Source: Brachybacterium equifaecis (GTDB taxonomy: Bacteria; Actinomycetota; Actinomycetes; Actinomycetales; Dermabacteraceae). From it: a stretch of DNA of 54,577 nt. The translations under genes and the position numbers were made by a program. The notes under the pieces were generated by a model. The model had not been told where the DNA came from. It was given only the letters and a program-made list of their open reading frames with translations, and did not search any database. The stretch spans positions 1 through 54,577 of the forward strand of contig NZ_JAKNCJ010000013.1 in the NCBI RefSeq assembly GCF_023509525.1, given 5' to 3'. Positions 15,299 to 23,820 of the stretch are shown in pieces; positions within the stretch are counted from its first letter, which is position 1; every line of letters starts with the position of its first letter.

Positions 15299-17233
15299 AT
15301 GACCGCCGCCGACGAGACCCCCCGCCCCGGCGACCGCGGGAGCGGCGCCCCGCTCTCGGGCCGGCCCCCGCACTGCCCCGCCCCGCGCACCGATCCCGGC
15401 CCCAGCACGGCCCCCGCGATCGAGGAGCACGCGCTGCTGTCGGACCAGCGGGGCTCGGCGCTCGTGACCCGCGAGGGCCGGATCGACTGGCTGTGCATGC
15501 CCCGGTTCGACTCGGCCGCGCAGTGCGCAGCGCTGCTGGGGAACGAGGAGCACGGGCACTGGAGCGTCCGGATCGCAGGCGGCACGGTCGCCTCCCGCCG
15601 GTACCTCGAGGACACGATGGTGCTGGAGACGACGTGGACCTGCCCGACGGGCACGGCGGTCGTCACGGATTTCATGTCCATCCGCCCCGATCTGCGCGAC
15701 GGCACGCTCCCGTCGGAGCTCGCCGACCACGCCGACCTCTACCGCATCGTGCGCTGCACCGAGGGCTCCGTGCAGGTCGAGCACGAGCTGCGGCCCCGCT
15801 TCCAGTACGGATCCGTGGTCCCCTTCGTCCAGCACGCCGTGGACGACGAGGGCGCCGAGGTGCTCTCGGCGATCGGCGGCGAGACCGCGCTCGTCCTCCA
15901 CGGCGCGCTCCCCACGGCCGAGGACCACACCCATCGCGGCACGCTCGACCTCGCTGCGGGCGAGCGCGCCCAGTGGGTGCTCACCTGGCATCCCTCCTGG
16001 TCGGCGATCCCCGTGCCGACGGATGCCGACGAGGCCCTCGACCAGACGCGCGAGGCGTGGACCTCCTGGCTCGGCGACATCCGCATCGGCCCGCGCTACG
16101 ACGCCGCCGTGCGCCGCTCGCTCCTCGTGCTGAAGTCCCTCACCTACGGGCCGAGCGGCGGGATCGTCGCCGCACCCACGGCCAGCCTCCCGGAGGACTT
16201 CGGCGGCGAGCGCAACTGGGACTACCGCTACTGCTGGCTGCGGGATGCGGCCCTGTCCATCGAGGAGCTGCTCACCCACGGCCACACCGGGGCCGCCGCG
16301 CAGTGGCGCGACTGGCTGCTGCGCGCGATCGCAGGGGACCCCGAGAAGCTGCAGATCATGTACGGGATCGACGGCGGGCGCCGGCTCGACGAGAGGACCC
16401 TCGACCACCTTCCCGGATACGCCGATTCGCGGCCGGTGCACGTCGGCAACGGTGCGGCGACCCAGTTCCAGGGCGACGTCCTCGGCGAGGTGATGATCGC
16501 CTTCGCCATGTTCCGCGACGCCGGCATCGAGGAGACCGGCTGGTCCTGGTGGGCGCAGCGCGCCATCCTCCAGTACGCGCTCGACCACCTGGACGACAAG
16601 GACCAGGGGCTGTGGGAGATGCGCGGGGACCCCGCCTTCTTCACCCACTCGCGGGTCATGATGTGGGCCGCCTTCGACCGCGGCATCGCCGCCGTCGAGG
16701 AGCACGGGATGCCCTGCGAGGATGCCGCACTGCAGGACTGGAATGACGCCCGCGCGCGACTGCGCGAGGAGATCCTCGCGCGCGGCCTCGACGAGACCGG
16801 CTCCTTCACGCAGTCCTACGGCAGCTCCGAGGTCGACGCCTCGCTCCTGCAGATCCCGCACACCGGGTTCCTCCCCGCGGACGATCCCCGCATGCTCGCC
16901 ACCGTCGCGCGGATCGAGGAGGACCTCCTCACCGACGACGGCCTGCTGCTGCGCTACCGGACCGTCGGCCAGGACGGCCTGGCCGGCGAGGAGCACCCCT
17001 TCCTCATCTGCAGCTTCTGGCTCGTGGAGCAGTACGCGGGCTCGGGCCGGCTCGCCGACGCGGAGAAGATGATGGAGCGCACTGTGGCCTGCGGGAACGA
17101 TCTGCACCTGTTCGCCGAGGAGTACGACGGCACGGCGGGCCGCATGGCCGGGAACTTCCCCCAGGCCTTCAGCCACCTGGGGCTGATCCGCGCGGCCGAC
17201 GTGCTGGAGCGCTCAGCGCGCAGCGCGGCCTGA
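15299..17233 (+). CDS. Glycoside hydrolase family 15 (glucoamylase/trehalase type)
   Basis: 644 residues, the usual length of actinobacterial GH15 enzymes, some of which are shown trehalases. An N-terminal beta-sandwich (LLSDQRGSALVTREGRIDWL, PRFDS) precedes the alpha/alpha barrel. NWDYRYCWLRDA, the general-acid region GLWEMRGD, and GEEHPFLICSFWLVEQYA are the family's conserved loops. There is no signal peptide, so it acts inside the cell on alpha-glucosidic sugars. The first about 40 residues are Pro-rich and probably disordered. Its 3' end overlaps the convergent pabC gene by 21 bases. Confidence 0.88.
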   Translation: MTAADETPRPGDRGSGAPLSGRPPHCPAPRTDPGPSTAPAIEEHALLSDQRGSALVTREGRIDWLCMPRFDSAAQCAALLGNEEHGHWSVRIAGGTVASRRYLEDTMVLETTWTCPTGTAVVTDFMSIRPDLRDGTLPSELADHADLYRIVRCTEGSVQVEHELRPRFQYGSVVPFVQHAVDDEGAEVLSAIGGETALVLHGALPTAEDHTHRGTLDLAAGERAQWVLTWHPSWSAIPVPTDADEALDQTREAWTSWLGDIRIGPRYDAAVRRSLLVLKSLTYGPSGGIVAAPTASLPEDFGGERNWDYRYCWLRDAALSIEELLTHGHTGAAAQWRDWLLRAIAGDPEKLQIMYGIDGGRRLDERTLDHLPGYADSRPVHVGNGAATQFQGDVLGEVMIAFAMFRDAGIEETGWSWWAQRAILQYALDHLDDKDQGLWEMRGDPAFFTHSRVMMWAAFDRGIAAVEEHGMPCEDAALQDWNDARARLREEILARGLDETGSFTQSYGSSEVDASLLQIPHTGFLPADDPRMLATVARIEEDLLTDDGLLLRYRTVGQDGLAGEEHPFLICSFWLVEQYAGSGRLADAEKMMERTVACGNDLHLFAEEYDGTAGRMAGNFPQAFSHLGLIRAADVLERSARSAA

Positions 17234-18100
17234 GATCGCCTGGCTCAGCTCCTCGCTCAGAGCGCGATCCACCGGGAGCTCCTGGTCGTCCAGGTGGGTG
17301 ATCGGGCAGGCCAGCCGCACCGAGGACAGCAGCCAGGCGCCGTCGGCCTCGGCGACCTGCGCCGGCGTCAGCAGCTCCTCCACGACCTCGCGGCCGCTGC
17401 CGCGCAGATGCGAGGCGACCGAGGCGAGGCTCGTGCCGGGCAGGACGCCCGCGCTCGCGGGCGTCGTCGAGAACTGCTCGCCGCGCCGCACGAGGAGCGT
17501 GGACGTCGGCCCCTCGAGGGCGAAGCCGTCGCTCGAGACGAACAGGACCTCTTGCGCGCCCCGGCGCTGCGCCTCGCGCAGGGCCGCCATGTTCGTCGCG
17601 TAGGAGAGCGTCTTCGCGCCCGCGAGCAGCCAGGGGCTCGTCTGCGGGGCGGTGGTGGAGATGCCGCGGTCCAGCGCCACGACCTTCAGGCCCGCGCGCT
17701 CGGCGGCGTAGCTCGGCGCGGTCTGCGCGTGGATCCATGCGCTCGGCGTGCCGGAGCCCTCGATGCCGCGGGAGACGACGATCTTCACCAGCAGCTCGGG
17801 GACGGGCAGGTGCGCGGTCACGGCCGTGTCGAAGGCCTGCTCGAGGACGCCGAGGTCCAGATCGGGCAGGTCGATCATCGCGGCGCTGCGCGCGAGTCGC
17901 TCCAGGTGCGGGCCGAGGTTCGCGGGCCGGCCGTCGAAGACGCCGACGGTCTCGAACACGCCGTCCCCGCGAGTGGCGGCGAGGTCCGTGACCCGCAGGC
18001 GCTTCCCGGGCTCGGCGACGATGCGGAAGGCGGGCCTGCCTCCGAGGGAGGAGCCGCGAGCGGCGCCGTAGATCATCACCAGGACGGCGGGATGGGACAC
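17213..18100 (-). CDS. pabC: Aminodeoxychorismate lyase-like class IV aminotransferase
   Basis: 295 residues of the branched-chain aminotransferase/PabC fold. GDGVFETVGVFDGRP, the PLP Lys in LAGAKTLSYATNM, EVLFVSSDGFALEGPTST and PGTSLASV are characteristic. PabC turns 4-amino-4-deoxychorismate into 4-aminobenzoate and pyruvate for folate synthesis. D-amino acid transaminases share the fold and cannot be fully excluded. GTG start with GGAG seven bases upstream. Confidence 0.8.
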   Translation of the reverse strand: MSHPAVLVMIYGAARGSSLGGRPAFRIVAEPGKRLRVTDLAATRGDGVFETVGVFDGRPANLGPHLERLARSAAMIDLPDLDLGVLEQAFDTAVTAHLPVPELLVKIVVSRGIEGSGTPSAWIHAQTAPSYAAERAGLKVVALDRGISTTAPQTSPWLLAGAKTLSYATNMAALREAQRRGAQEVLFVSSDGFALEGPTSTLLVRRGEQFSTTPASAGVLPGTSLASVASHLRGSGREVVEELLTPAQVAEADGAWLLSSVRLACPITHLDDQELPVDRALSEELSQAISGRAAR

Positions 18101-18160
18101 AGATATCTCCTGCTCAGAGGGGTATGGGGGGGGTGTCGATCCTACGCCGTGCCCGGCGCG

Positions 18161-18991
18161 TCAGACAGCGGAGGCGGGAGCAGGGGCGAGGATGTCGACC
18201 ACGAGGCCTGCCTCGCGCCAGCGGACCTCGAGGGCCAGCGGGTCCGACCCCGGCGGCAGCTCGGCGTCCATCGTCTCCACGCGCGTGCCGACGGCCACGC
18301 CGCGCAGATCGGCCTCGGCGACGGCGCCGGCGGGAGCGCCCGCCCCGGGAGCCGTCAGAGCGACGGCGGGGCCGAGATCGTCGGCCGCGCCGAGCAGGGG
18401 CGCGAAGAAGCCCTCCTCCATCGCCTCGGCGACGGCGTCCGCATCGGGGGCGGCGTCAGGATCCTCGCTGTGCGCGGCGATCGCGCGCTCGAGGGCGTCG
18501 GTGTAGCGCTCGAGGTACTCCTGCAGGCTCGTGGCCGCGAGGGTCAGGGCGAGATCCTCGCCGATCCCGTAGACCGCGCCCGCCGCGCCCGTCTCGTCGA
18601 GAGCGAGGACCACGGCGACGTCCTCGCCCTCGTGGAGCGGGGTGCAGGAGGCGGGGTCCGCGATCACCGTGTAGGGCCCGAGATCGGTGCGGTCGGCGGG
18701 GACGATCATCAGTCCCGCGCGCTCGCCCGCCACCTGGACGCCGCCGAACTCGTCGGCGATCCCCGCGAGGACGGGCGCGAGGAAGCCCTGGGGGTCCAGC
18801 GGATCCAGCGGGGCGCTGGGCTCGGCGGCGCCCTCGGCATCCTGGCCTGCGGTCTCCTCCTGCTCGAGCGGCTCGAGGAGCTCGACGACTCCCGGATAGC
18901 GCAGCGCGAGGGAGTGCAGGCGCTCGATGGCGGGGCGCAGCGGCTCGATGGGCAGGGGCTTCGCCCCGCGGGGCCAGTGGACGGAAGGCAT
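18161..18991 (-). CDS. Hypothetical protein, SUKH/SMI1-like features
   Basis: 276 residues, acidic, without signal or membrane segments. The middle (VAVVLALDETGAAGAVYGIG and AATSLQEYLERYTDALERAI) recalls the end of SMI1/KNR4 (SUKH) domains, where a displayed value is followed by a helical segment, but the match is weak. I took the ATG at 18991. The open frame continues far upstream over the next gene only because stops are rare at this GC content. Confidence 0.5.
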   Translation of the reverse strand: MPSVHWPRGAKPLPIEPLRPAIERLHSLALRYPGVVELLEPLEQEETAGQDAEGAAEPSAPLDPLDPQGFLAPVLAGIADEFGGVQVAGERAGLMIVPADRTDLGPYTVIADPASCTPLHEGEDVAVVLALDETGAAGAVYGIGEDLALTLAATSLQEYLERYTDALERAIAAHSEDPDAAPDADAVAEAMEEGFFAPLLGAADDLGPAVALTAPGAGAPAGAVAEADLRGVAVGTRVETMDAELPPGSDPLALEVRWREAGLVVDILAPAPASAV

Positions 18992-19123
18992 GGGGCCATG
19001 CTGGCACACCCGCGTGCGGACAGGCGTGCACGGACAGGCGTGCGCACCAGCGCCGGCACCGTGCCAGGATGGGCGCGGTCGCTCCCTCCGGAGCGCTGCC
19101 CCTGAGAGACAGGCGGATGCCCC

Positions 19124-20623
19124 ATGGGACGCGAGATCGGCTCGACCCAGTACACGCGCAGCCAGCGCACCCACTACCGCCGCGAGCTGCGCCGCAATCT
19201 CGACCTGTTCGAGTCGTTCCTGGACACCGCGGAGTTCGAGAGCACGGGCACGATCGGCGTCGAGCTCGAGATGAACCTCGCCGACGCCTCGGACTTCTCG
19301 CCCTCCCTCACGGCGACCGAGGTCATCGAGGAGATCGGCGACCCCGAGTTCGTCCACGAGCTGGGCCGGTTCAACACCGAGACGAACCTGCCGGTGAACC
19401 ACCCGCGCGGGGCCGGGCTGCGGGATCTGGAGGACCAGCTCGCCGCCCGCATGCGCCGCACCGACGAGGCCGCGCAGAAGCACGGGGCGCGCATGGTGCC
19501 CGTCGGCCATCTCCCCACCCTCTCGAGCGACACCTTCGCCGACGAGCGCTGGCGCTCCCCCGGAGCGCGCTATGAGGCGCTCGAGAACACGGTGATGGAG
19601 GCCCGCGGCGAGGAGATCCACCTGCGGATCAGCGGCGAGGGCAAGGGCCTGGACGTCGAGTTCGACTCCATCGGGCCCGAGGCCGCGTGCACCTCCATGC
19701 AGCTGCATCTGCAGGTCTCCCCCGAGCGCTTCGCACCCGTGTGGAACGCGGCGCAGGCGATCGCCGGGCCGCAGGTCGCCCTCGGCGCGAACTCGCCGTA
19801 CCTGCTGGGCAAGCGCCTGTGGCACGAGACCCGCATCCAGACCTTCACCCAGGCCCTCGACACCCGGCCCCCGGAGTACGCGACCCAGGGCGTGCGCCCG
19901 CGCGTGTGGTTCGGGGAGCGCTGGATCACCTCGATGTTCGACCTGTTCGAGGAGAACGTGCGCCTGTTCCCGGCGCTGATCCCCGAGTCGCGCACCATGG
20001 CCGAGGAGCCGCTGCTCACCGAGGGCTCCTCCCCGAAGCTCCACGAGCTCATGCTCCACAACGGCACCGTGTGGCGCTGGAACCGCCCGATCTACGATCC
20101 CGGCTCCGACATGCCCCACCTGCGCCTGGAGAACCGCCTGCTCCCCGCGGGGCCGACGGCCATCGACATGGCCGCGAACGCCGCGTTCCTCTACGGCAGC
20201 CTGCAGACTCTGGTCAACGAGCGCCGTCCCCTGTGGTCGCGGATGAGCTTCGAGCAGGCCAGCGAGACGTTCGGGCAGTGCGCGCGGTGGGGGCTCGAGG
20301 CCCGCATCAGCTGGCCGCGCCTCGGCAAGATCCGCGCCGCCGACCTGCTCGTCGAGCACCTCATCCCGCAGGCGATGGACGGGCTGCGCGAGCTCGGCAC
20401 CGACGAGGACGTCGTCGCGCGCTACGAGCACGTGCTCATCGGGCGCGCCCGCACGGGCCGCAACGGCGCCCGCTGGCAGATCGACACGGTCAACGCGCTC
20501 GAGCTGCGCGGGGCGAGCCGCGAGGAGGCCCTGGCGGAGATGACCGCGCTCTACATCGACGGTGTCTGGTCCGAGAAGCCCGTGCACGAGTGGCCGCGGC
20601 CGGCGCGCGGAGGGCGGGGCTGA
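19124..20623 (+). CDS. Glutamate-cysteine ligase family protein (GCS2)
   Basis: 499 residues. It has the GCS2 landmarks: GTIGVELEMNLADAS (Mg/ATP-binding Glu residues), FNTETNLPVN, GPEAACTSMQLHLQ, GANSPYLLGK, WFGERWITSMFDLFEENVR, LHNGTVWRWNRPIYD and LRLENRLLPAGPTAID. This long actinobacterial subfamily is annotated as glutamate-cysteine ligase, forming gamma-glutamylcysteine with ATP. Whether the substrate is Cys or another amine is not known for it. It stands alone. Confidence 0.8.
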   Translation: MGREIGSTQYTRSQRTHYRRELRRNLDLFESFLDTAEFESTGTIGVELEMNLADASDFSPSLTATEVIEEIGDPEFVHELGRFNTETNLPVNHPRGAGLRDLEDQLAARMRRTDEAAQKHGARMVPVGHLPTLSSDTFADERWRSPGARYEALENTVMEARGEEIHLRISGEGKGLDVEFDSIGPEAACTSMQLHLQVSPERFAPVWNAAQAIAGPQVALGANSPYLLGKRLWHETRIQTFTQALDTRPPEYATQGVRPRVWFGERWITSMFDLFEENVRLFPALIPESRTMAEEPLLTEGSSPKLHELMLHNGTVWRWNRPIYDPGSDMPHLRLENRLLPAGPTAIDMAANAAFLYGSLQTLVNERRPLWSRMSFEQASETFGQCARWGLEARISWPRLGKIRAADLLVEHLIPQAMDGLRELGTDEDVVARYEHVLIGRARTGRNGARWQIDTVNALELRGASREEALAEMTALYIDGVWSEKPVHEWPRPARGGRG

Positions 20624-20677
20624 GGGGGTGCGGGGCTGAGGAGTCTCAGTATTCGAGCAACTCATCTCACAGCTGAC

Positions 20678-20683
20678 TAGCAT
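20678..20683 (+). promoter_or_regulatory. -10 element (TAGCAT) before the BASS transporter
   Basis: TAGCAT is six bases before the ATG at 20690. The spacer GGAGGG could also be read as a ribosome site, so leaderless and leadered readings compete here. Confidence 0.4.
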
Positions 20684-20689
20684 GGAGGG

Positions 20690-21724
20690 ATGACATCCTC
20701 ATCCCCCGTCTTCACCACCCAGGAGGATCGCTCCGCGCGCATCGCGGTGACGATCTTCCCCCTCCTCATCCTCGCCGCCGCCGCGCTCGGCTTCTTCGCT
20801 CCGGCGGCCGGGCAGGCGATCGCCGGCTACACGAGCATCTTCCTCGGCGTCATCATGTTCGCGATGGGCCTGACGCTCACCCTCCCGGACTTCGGTCTCG
20901 TGCTGCGCCGCCCCCTTCCGGTGCTGATCGGCGTCATCGCCCAGTACCTGATCATGCCGCTCACCGGCTTCGCGATCTCCTGGGCCCTGCAGCTCCCGCC
21001 CGAGCTCGCCGCCGGCGTGATCCTCGTGGGCTGCGCCCCCGGCGGCACCAGCTCGAACGTCATCACCTACCTCGCCAAGGCCGACACCGCCCTGTCGGTC
21101 ACGATGACCTCGATCTCCACGCTGCTGGCGCCCCTGCTCACCCCGCTGCTGACGCTCTGGCTCGCCGGCACCTACATGCCGCTCGATGCAGGCGGCATGG
21201 CGCTGACGATCGTGAAGATCGTGCTGATCCCCGTGATCGCCGGCCTCGTGATCCGACTGCTCTTCTCGCGGCTGGTGGACCGCATCCTGCCCGCCCTGCC
21301 GTGGGTGAGCGTCGCCGGCATCTCGCTCGTGGTGATCGCCGTGGTCAGCGGCAGCGCTGACAAGATCGTCGCCGCCGGGGCCCTCGTGCTGCTCGCCGTG
21401 ATCCTCCACAACAGCTTCGGCTACCTGCTGGGCTACTGGTTCGCGCGCGTGCTGCGCCAGCCCGTGCGCACCGCGCGCACCACCTCCATCGAGGTGGGTA
21501 TGCAGAACTCCGGGCTCGCCGCCGGCCTCGCGGCCAGCTACTTCTCCCCCGCCGCGGCACTGCCCGGCGCGGTGTTCTCCATCTGGCACAACCTCTCCGG
21601 GGCCGTGCTCGCGATGTACTACCGCCGCTCGGCCGACCGTCACCTCGCGGCCGATCCGCACGCGGGGGCGGAGGCGCCGGGCCTCGGGGCGGACGCCGGG
21701 GCGGGCGCGCCGGAGTCTCGCTGA
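20690..21724 (+). CDS. Bile acid:sodium symporter family (BASS) transporter
   Basis: 344 residues with about ten hydrophobic helices. The two crossover motifs are clear: VGCAPGGTSSNVITYLA in the first half and SIEVGMQNSGLAAGLA in the second, where sodium and substrate bind. Bacterial BASS proteins carry pyruvate, pantoate or other organic anions with Na+; the substrate here is unknown. The tail after 325 is Ala/Gly-rich and cytoplasmic. Confidence 0.88.
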   Translation: MTSSSPVFTTQEDRSARIAVTIFPLLILAAAALGFFAPAAGQAIAGYTSIFLGVIMFAMGLTLTLPDFGLVLRRPLPVLIGVIAQYLIMPLTGFAISWALQLPPELAAGVILVGCAPGGTSSNVITYLAKADTALSVTMTSISTLLAPLLTPLLTLWLAGTYMPLDAGGMALTIVKIVLIPVIAGLVIRLLFSRLVDRILPALPWVSVAGISLVVIAVVSGSADKIVAAGALVLLAVILHNSFGYLLGYWFARVLRQPVRTARTTSIEVGMQNSGLAAGLAASYFSPAAALPGAVFSIWHNLSGAVLAMYYRRSADRHLAADPHAGAEAPGLGADAGAGAPESR

Positions 21725-21864
21725 CCCCTTCCCAGGGAACCGGAAGCCTCTGCGCAGTGAATCCCCCAGGTCACCTGGTTATCTGTTCTCAACGCGCCGC
21801 AGGCGGCCGGATCTTCTGAGGAGGGGATCCCGCCACACATGCCGCGGCGCGGGGGAAAGGGATG

Positions 21865-21892
21865 GCCCCGGCTCGTGGGGACGAGCCGGGGC
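21865..21892. terminator. Bidirectional terminator between BASS and MalY genes
   Basis: Twelve-base perfect stem (21865-21876 with 21881-21892) and a GGGG loop, followed by CTTTCCATTT. It lies between two convergent genes in a 238-base gap that holds no gene. Confidence 0.7.
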
Positions 21893-21937
21893 GCTTTCCA
21901 TTTCGGGGGGTTCCGTTTCGGGGGGCCGACACGCGGA

Positions 21938-21975
21938 TCACCGTCAGGCGTACGCCTCACCGTCAGGCGTACGCC
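21938..21975. repeat. Exact 19-base tandem duplication over the MalY stop
   Basis: Two identical 19-base units (21938-21956 and 21957-21975), each with the palindrome GGCGTACGCC. The second unit contains the last codons and stop of the minus-strand gene, so the duplication created a second copy of the gene end just beyond it. Confidence 0.7.
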
Positions 21976-23201
21976 CTGCGCATCCGCTCGAGGCCCGCGA
22001 GCAGCGTGTCCGTCGGGCAGGCGATGACCAGGCGCTCGAAGCCCTCGCCCTCGGGGCCGAAGATCCCACCCTCATCGAAGAACAGCCCGGCCTCGATGTT
22101 GCGCCGGGCGAGCTCCTCGGCGCTGAGGCCGAGGCCGCGCAGGTCGAGCCACTGCAGGTAGGTGCCCTCGAGGTCGGCGACGATCACCTGCGGCAGACGC
22201 TCGGCGCAGAAGTCCCTCACCACCTGCTGGTTGTGCGCGATCAGCTCGATAAGGGCGTCGAGCCACGCCTCGCCGCGGGTATAGGCGAGCTGGCAGGCCA
22301 GCGCCCCGAGGATGTTCGGGTTCTGGTGCCCGGTCGCGAGCAGCTCCCGCGCGAAGCGCTCGCGCAGTGCGGCCGACGGGATGATGACGTTGCTCGTGGC
22401 CATACCGGCGATGTTGAAGGACTTGCTGGGCGAGGTGAGGACGAGCGCGCGCTGCGCGATGTCCTCGCCGAGGCTCGCGGCGACCGTATGCCGGTGGCCG
22501 GGGAGCGCGAGATCGCAGTGGATCTCGTCGCTGACCAGCACCAGGTCGTTGTCCACCACGATCCGGGCGACCTCGGCGAGCTCGCCCTCCTCCCACACCC
22601 GGCCGGTCGGGTTGTGGGGGCTGCAGAACAGCAGCATCGTGGTGCGCGGATCACGCGCCTGGCGCTCGAGCTCTTCGAAGTCGATGCGGAACCGGCCCTC
22701 GTGCTGGACGAGAGGATTCCGCACCACGCGCCGATCGTTCAGCGCGATCGCGTCGAAGAACGGGTAGTAGCCGGGGGTCTGCACGATGACGCCGTCGCCG
22801 GACGCGGTGAGAGCTCGGATCGCCAGCGAGAACGCGGGGATGATTCCGGGGCTCAGGACGATCCACTCGGGATCGACCGTCCAGCCGTGGCGCCGCGCGA
22901 ACCAGCCGGTGACGGCTTCGACATACTCGGGCGTGGTGACGGTGTACCCGAGGACCAGCCCGCCCTGCAGCGCCTCGATCAGGCCGTCAGTGATCTCGGG
23001 GGCGTTCGGGAGGTCGAGGTCGGCCACGGAGAAGGGCGCGATCCCCTCCCCCGCGGCGCCGCCCGGCGCGGCCGCGTGCATTGCCGTCCACTTGGAGGAG
23101 CCCATCGCGGTGCGGTCCACCAGGGTGGTGAAGTCGTAGGCGGGGGCGCCCCGGTCTGGGGAGACGAAGTCCTGGGCGGCGGGCGCCGGGCGGGGATCCA
23201 C
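21963..23201 (-). CDS. MalY/PatB-type PLP C-S lyase
   Basis: 412 residues, fold-type I. VADLDLPNAPEITDGL, CSPHNPTGRVW, VSDEIHCDLALPG and the PLP Lys in TSPSKSFNIAG are the MalY/PatB pattern. These enzymes split cystathionine or other cysteine conjugates into a thiol, pyruvate and ammonia. The GTG start is one base past the stop of the RidA gene, so both are made from one message. RidA destroys reactive enamines released by such lyases, which fits the pairing. Confidence 0.88.
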   Translation of the reverse strand: MDPRPAPAAQDFVSPDRGAPAYDFTTLVDRTAMGSSKWTAMHAAAPGGAAGEGIAPFSVADLDLPNAPEITDGLIEALQGGLVLGYTVTTPEYVEAVTGWFARRHGWTVDPEWIVLSPGIIPAFSLAIRALTASGDGVIVQTPGYYPFFDAIALNDRRVVRNPLVQHEGRFRIDFEELERQARDPRTTMLLFCSPHNPTGRVWEEGELAEVARIVVDNDLVLVSDEIHCDLALPGHRHTVAASLGEDIAQRALVLTSPSKSFNIAGMATSNVIIPSAALRERFARELLATGHQNPNILGALACQLAYTRGEAWLDALIELIAHNQQVVRDFCAERLPQVIVADLEGTYLQWLDLRGLGLSAEELARRNIEAGLFFDEGGIFGPEGEGFERLVIACPTDTLLAGLERMRRAYA

Positions 23202-23202
23202 G

Positions 23203-23583
23203 TCAGCCCGCGGCGGCGACGACGGCGATTTCGACCAGGGCGCCGCGCGGGAGGCCCGCAGCGGCGTAGGCCATGCGCGCCGGGTACGGCTCGGAGAAGA
23301 AGGTCCCGTAGACCTCGTTGACGGCGGCGAAGTCGTCCATCGAGGCCAGCAGCACGGTCACCTGGAGGGCGTTCGCGAGACTCGTGCCCGCGGCTTCGAG
23401 AACCGCCTGGGCGTTGGTGAGCACCTGCTGGGCCTGCTCGCGCACTCCGCCGGCCACGAACTCGCCGGTCGCCGGGTCGATCGGGATCTGGCCCGAGGCG
23501 TAGACCGTGTCGCCGTGGCGCGTGGCCTGCGAGTACGGGCCGATGGCGGCGGGGGCGGAATCGGTGTGGAAGGTCTGGACCAC
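23203..23583 (-). CDS. ridA: RidA family enamine/imine deaminase
   Basis: 126 residues. SAPAAIGPYSQATRHGDTVY, ASGQIPIDPATGEF, QVTVLLASMDDFAAVNEVYG and the final FFSEPYPARMAYAAAGLP match RidA/YjgF; the Arg in PARMAY is the substrate-carboxylate ligand. It hydrolyses 2-aminoacrylate-type intermediates to keto acids. I chose GTG 23583 because GAAGGAG stands upstream and the protein then has family length. A longer frame to 23688 lacks homology. Confidence 0.88.
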   Translation of the reverse strand: MVQTFHTDSAPAAIGPYSQATRHGDTVYASGQIPIDPATGEFVAGGVREQAQQVLTNAQAVLEAAGTSLANALQVTVLLASMDDFAAVNEVYGTFFSEPYPARMAYAAAGLPRGALVEIAVVAAAG

Positions 23584-23715
23584 GGGATGCTCCTTCGGAT
23601 CGGGTGCGGGTGCGAAGCCGAGCCTAGAGGGTGGGGGCGACTGTCGAGGTGCAGGATGAACGCGCAGGACGGCCCCCGCGCCGGGCACGGTCGATCCAGA
23701 GCCCGGCCTGCGGCC

Positions 23716-23756
23716 TTGACTGGCCCTCGAGAAGACCCATATTCTGTCGCAATATG
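23716..23756 (+). promoter_or_regulatory. Promoter with palindrome before the GH16 gene
   Basis: TTGACT at 23716-23721 and TATTCT at 23740-23745 are separated by 18 bases. A perfect inverted repeat CATATT...AATATG (23738-23743 and 23751-23756) overlaps the -10. The area is noticeably AT-rich, so regulated expression is plausible. Confidence 0.55.
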
Positions 23757-23820
23757 TTTTTCGGCTTCCGCTGGGGTCGATTCCTCTTTCCCTTCTTCGA
23801 ATTATTGGAGCGCGATTTTC

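Noticed and set aside
18161..20683. An 840-residue minus-strand open frame covering the GCS2 ligase gene
   Set aside because: Only its last 276 codons show coding character on that strand. The rest mirrors the conserved ligase gene and is open because stop codons are rare at this GC content.
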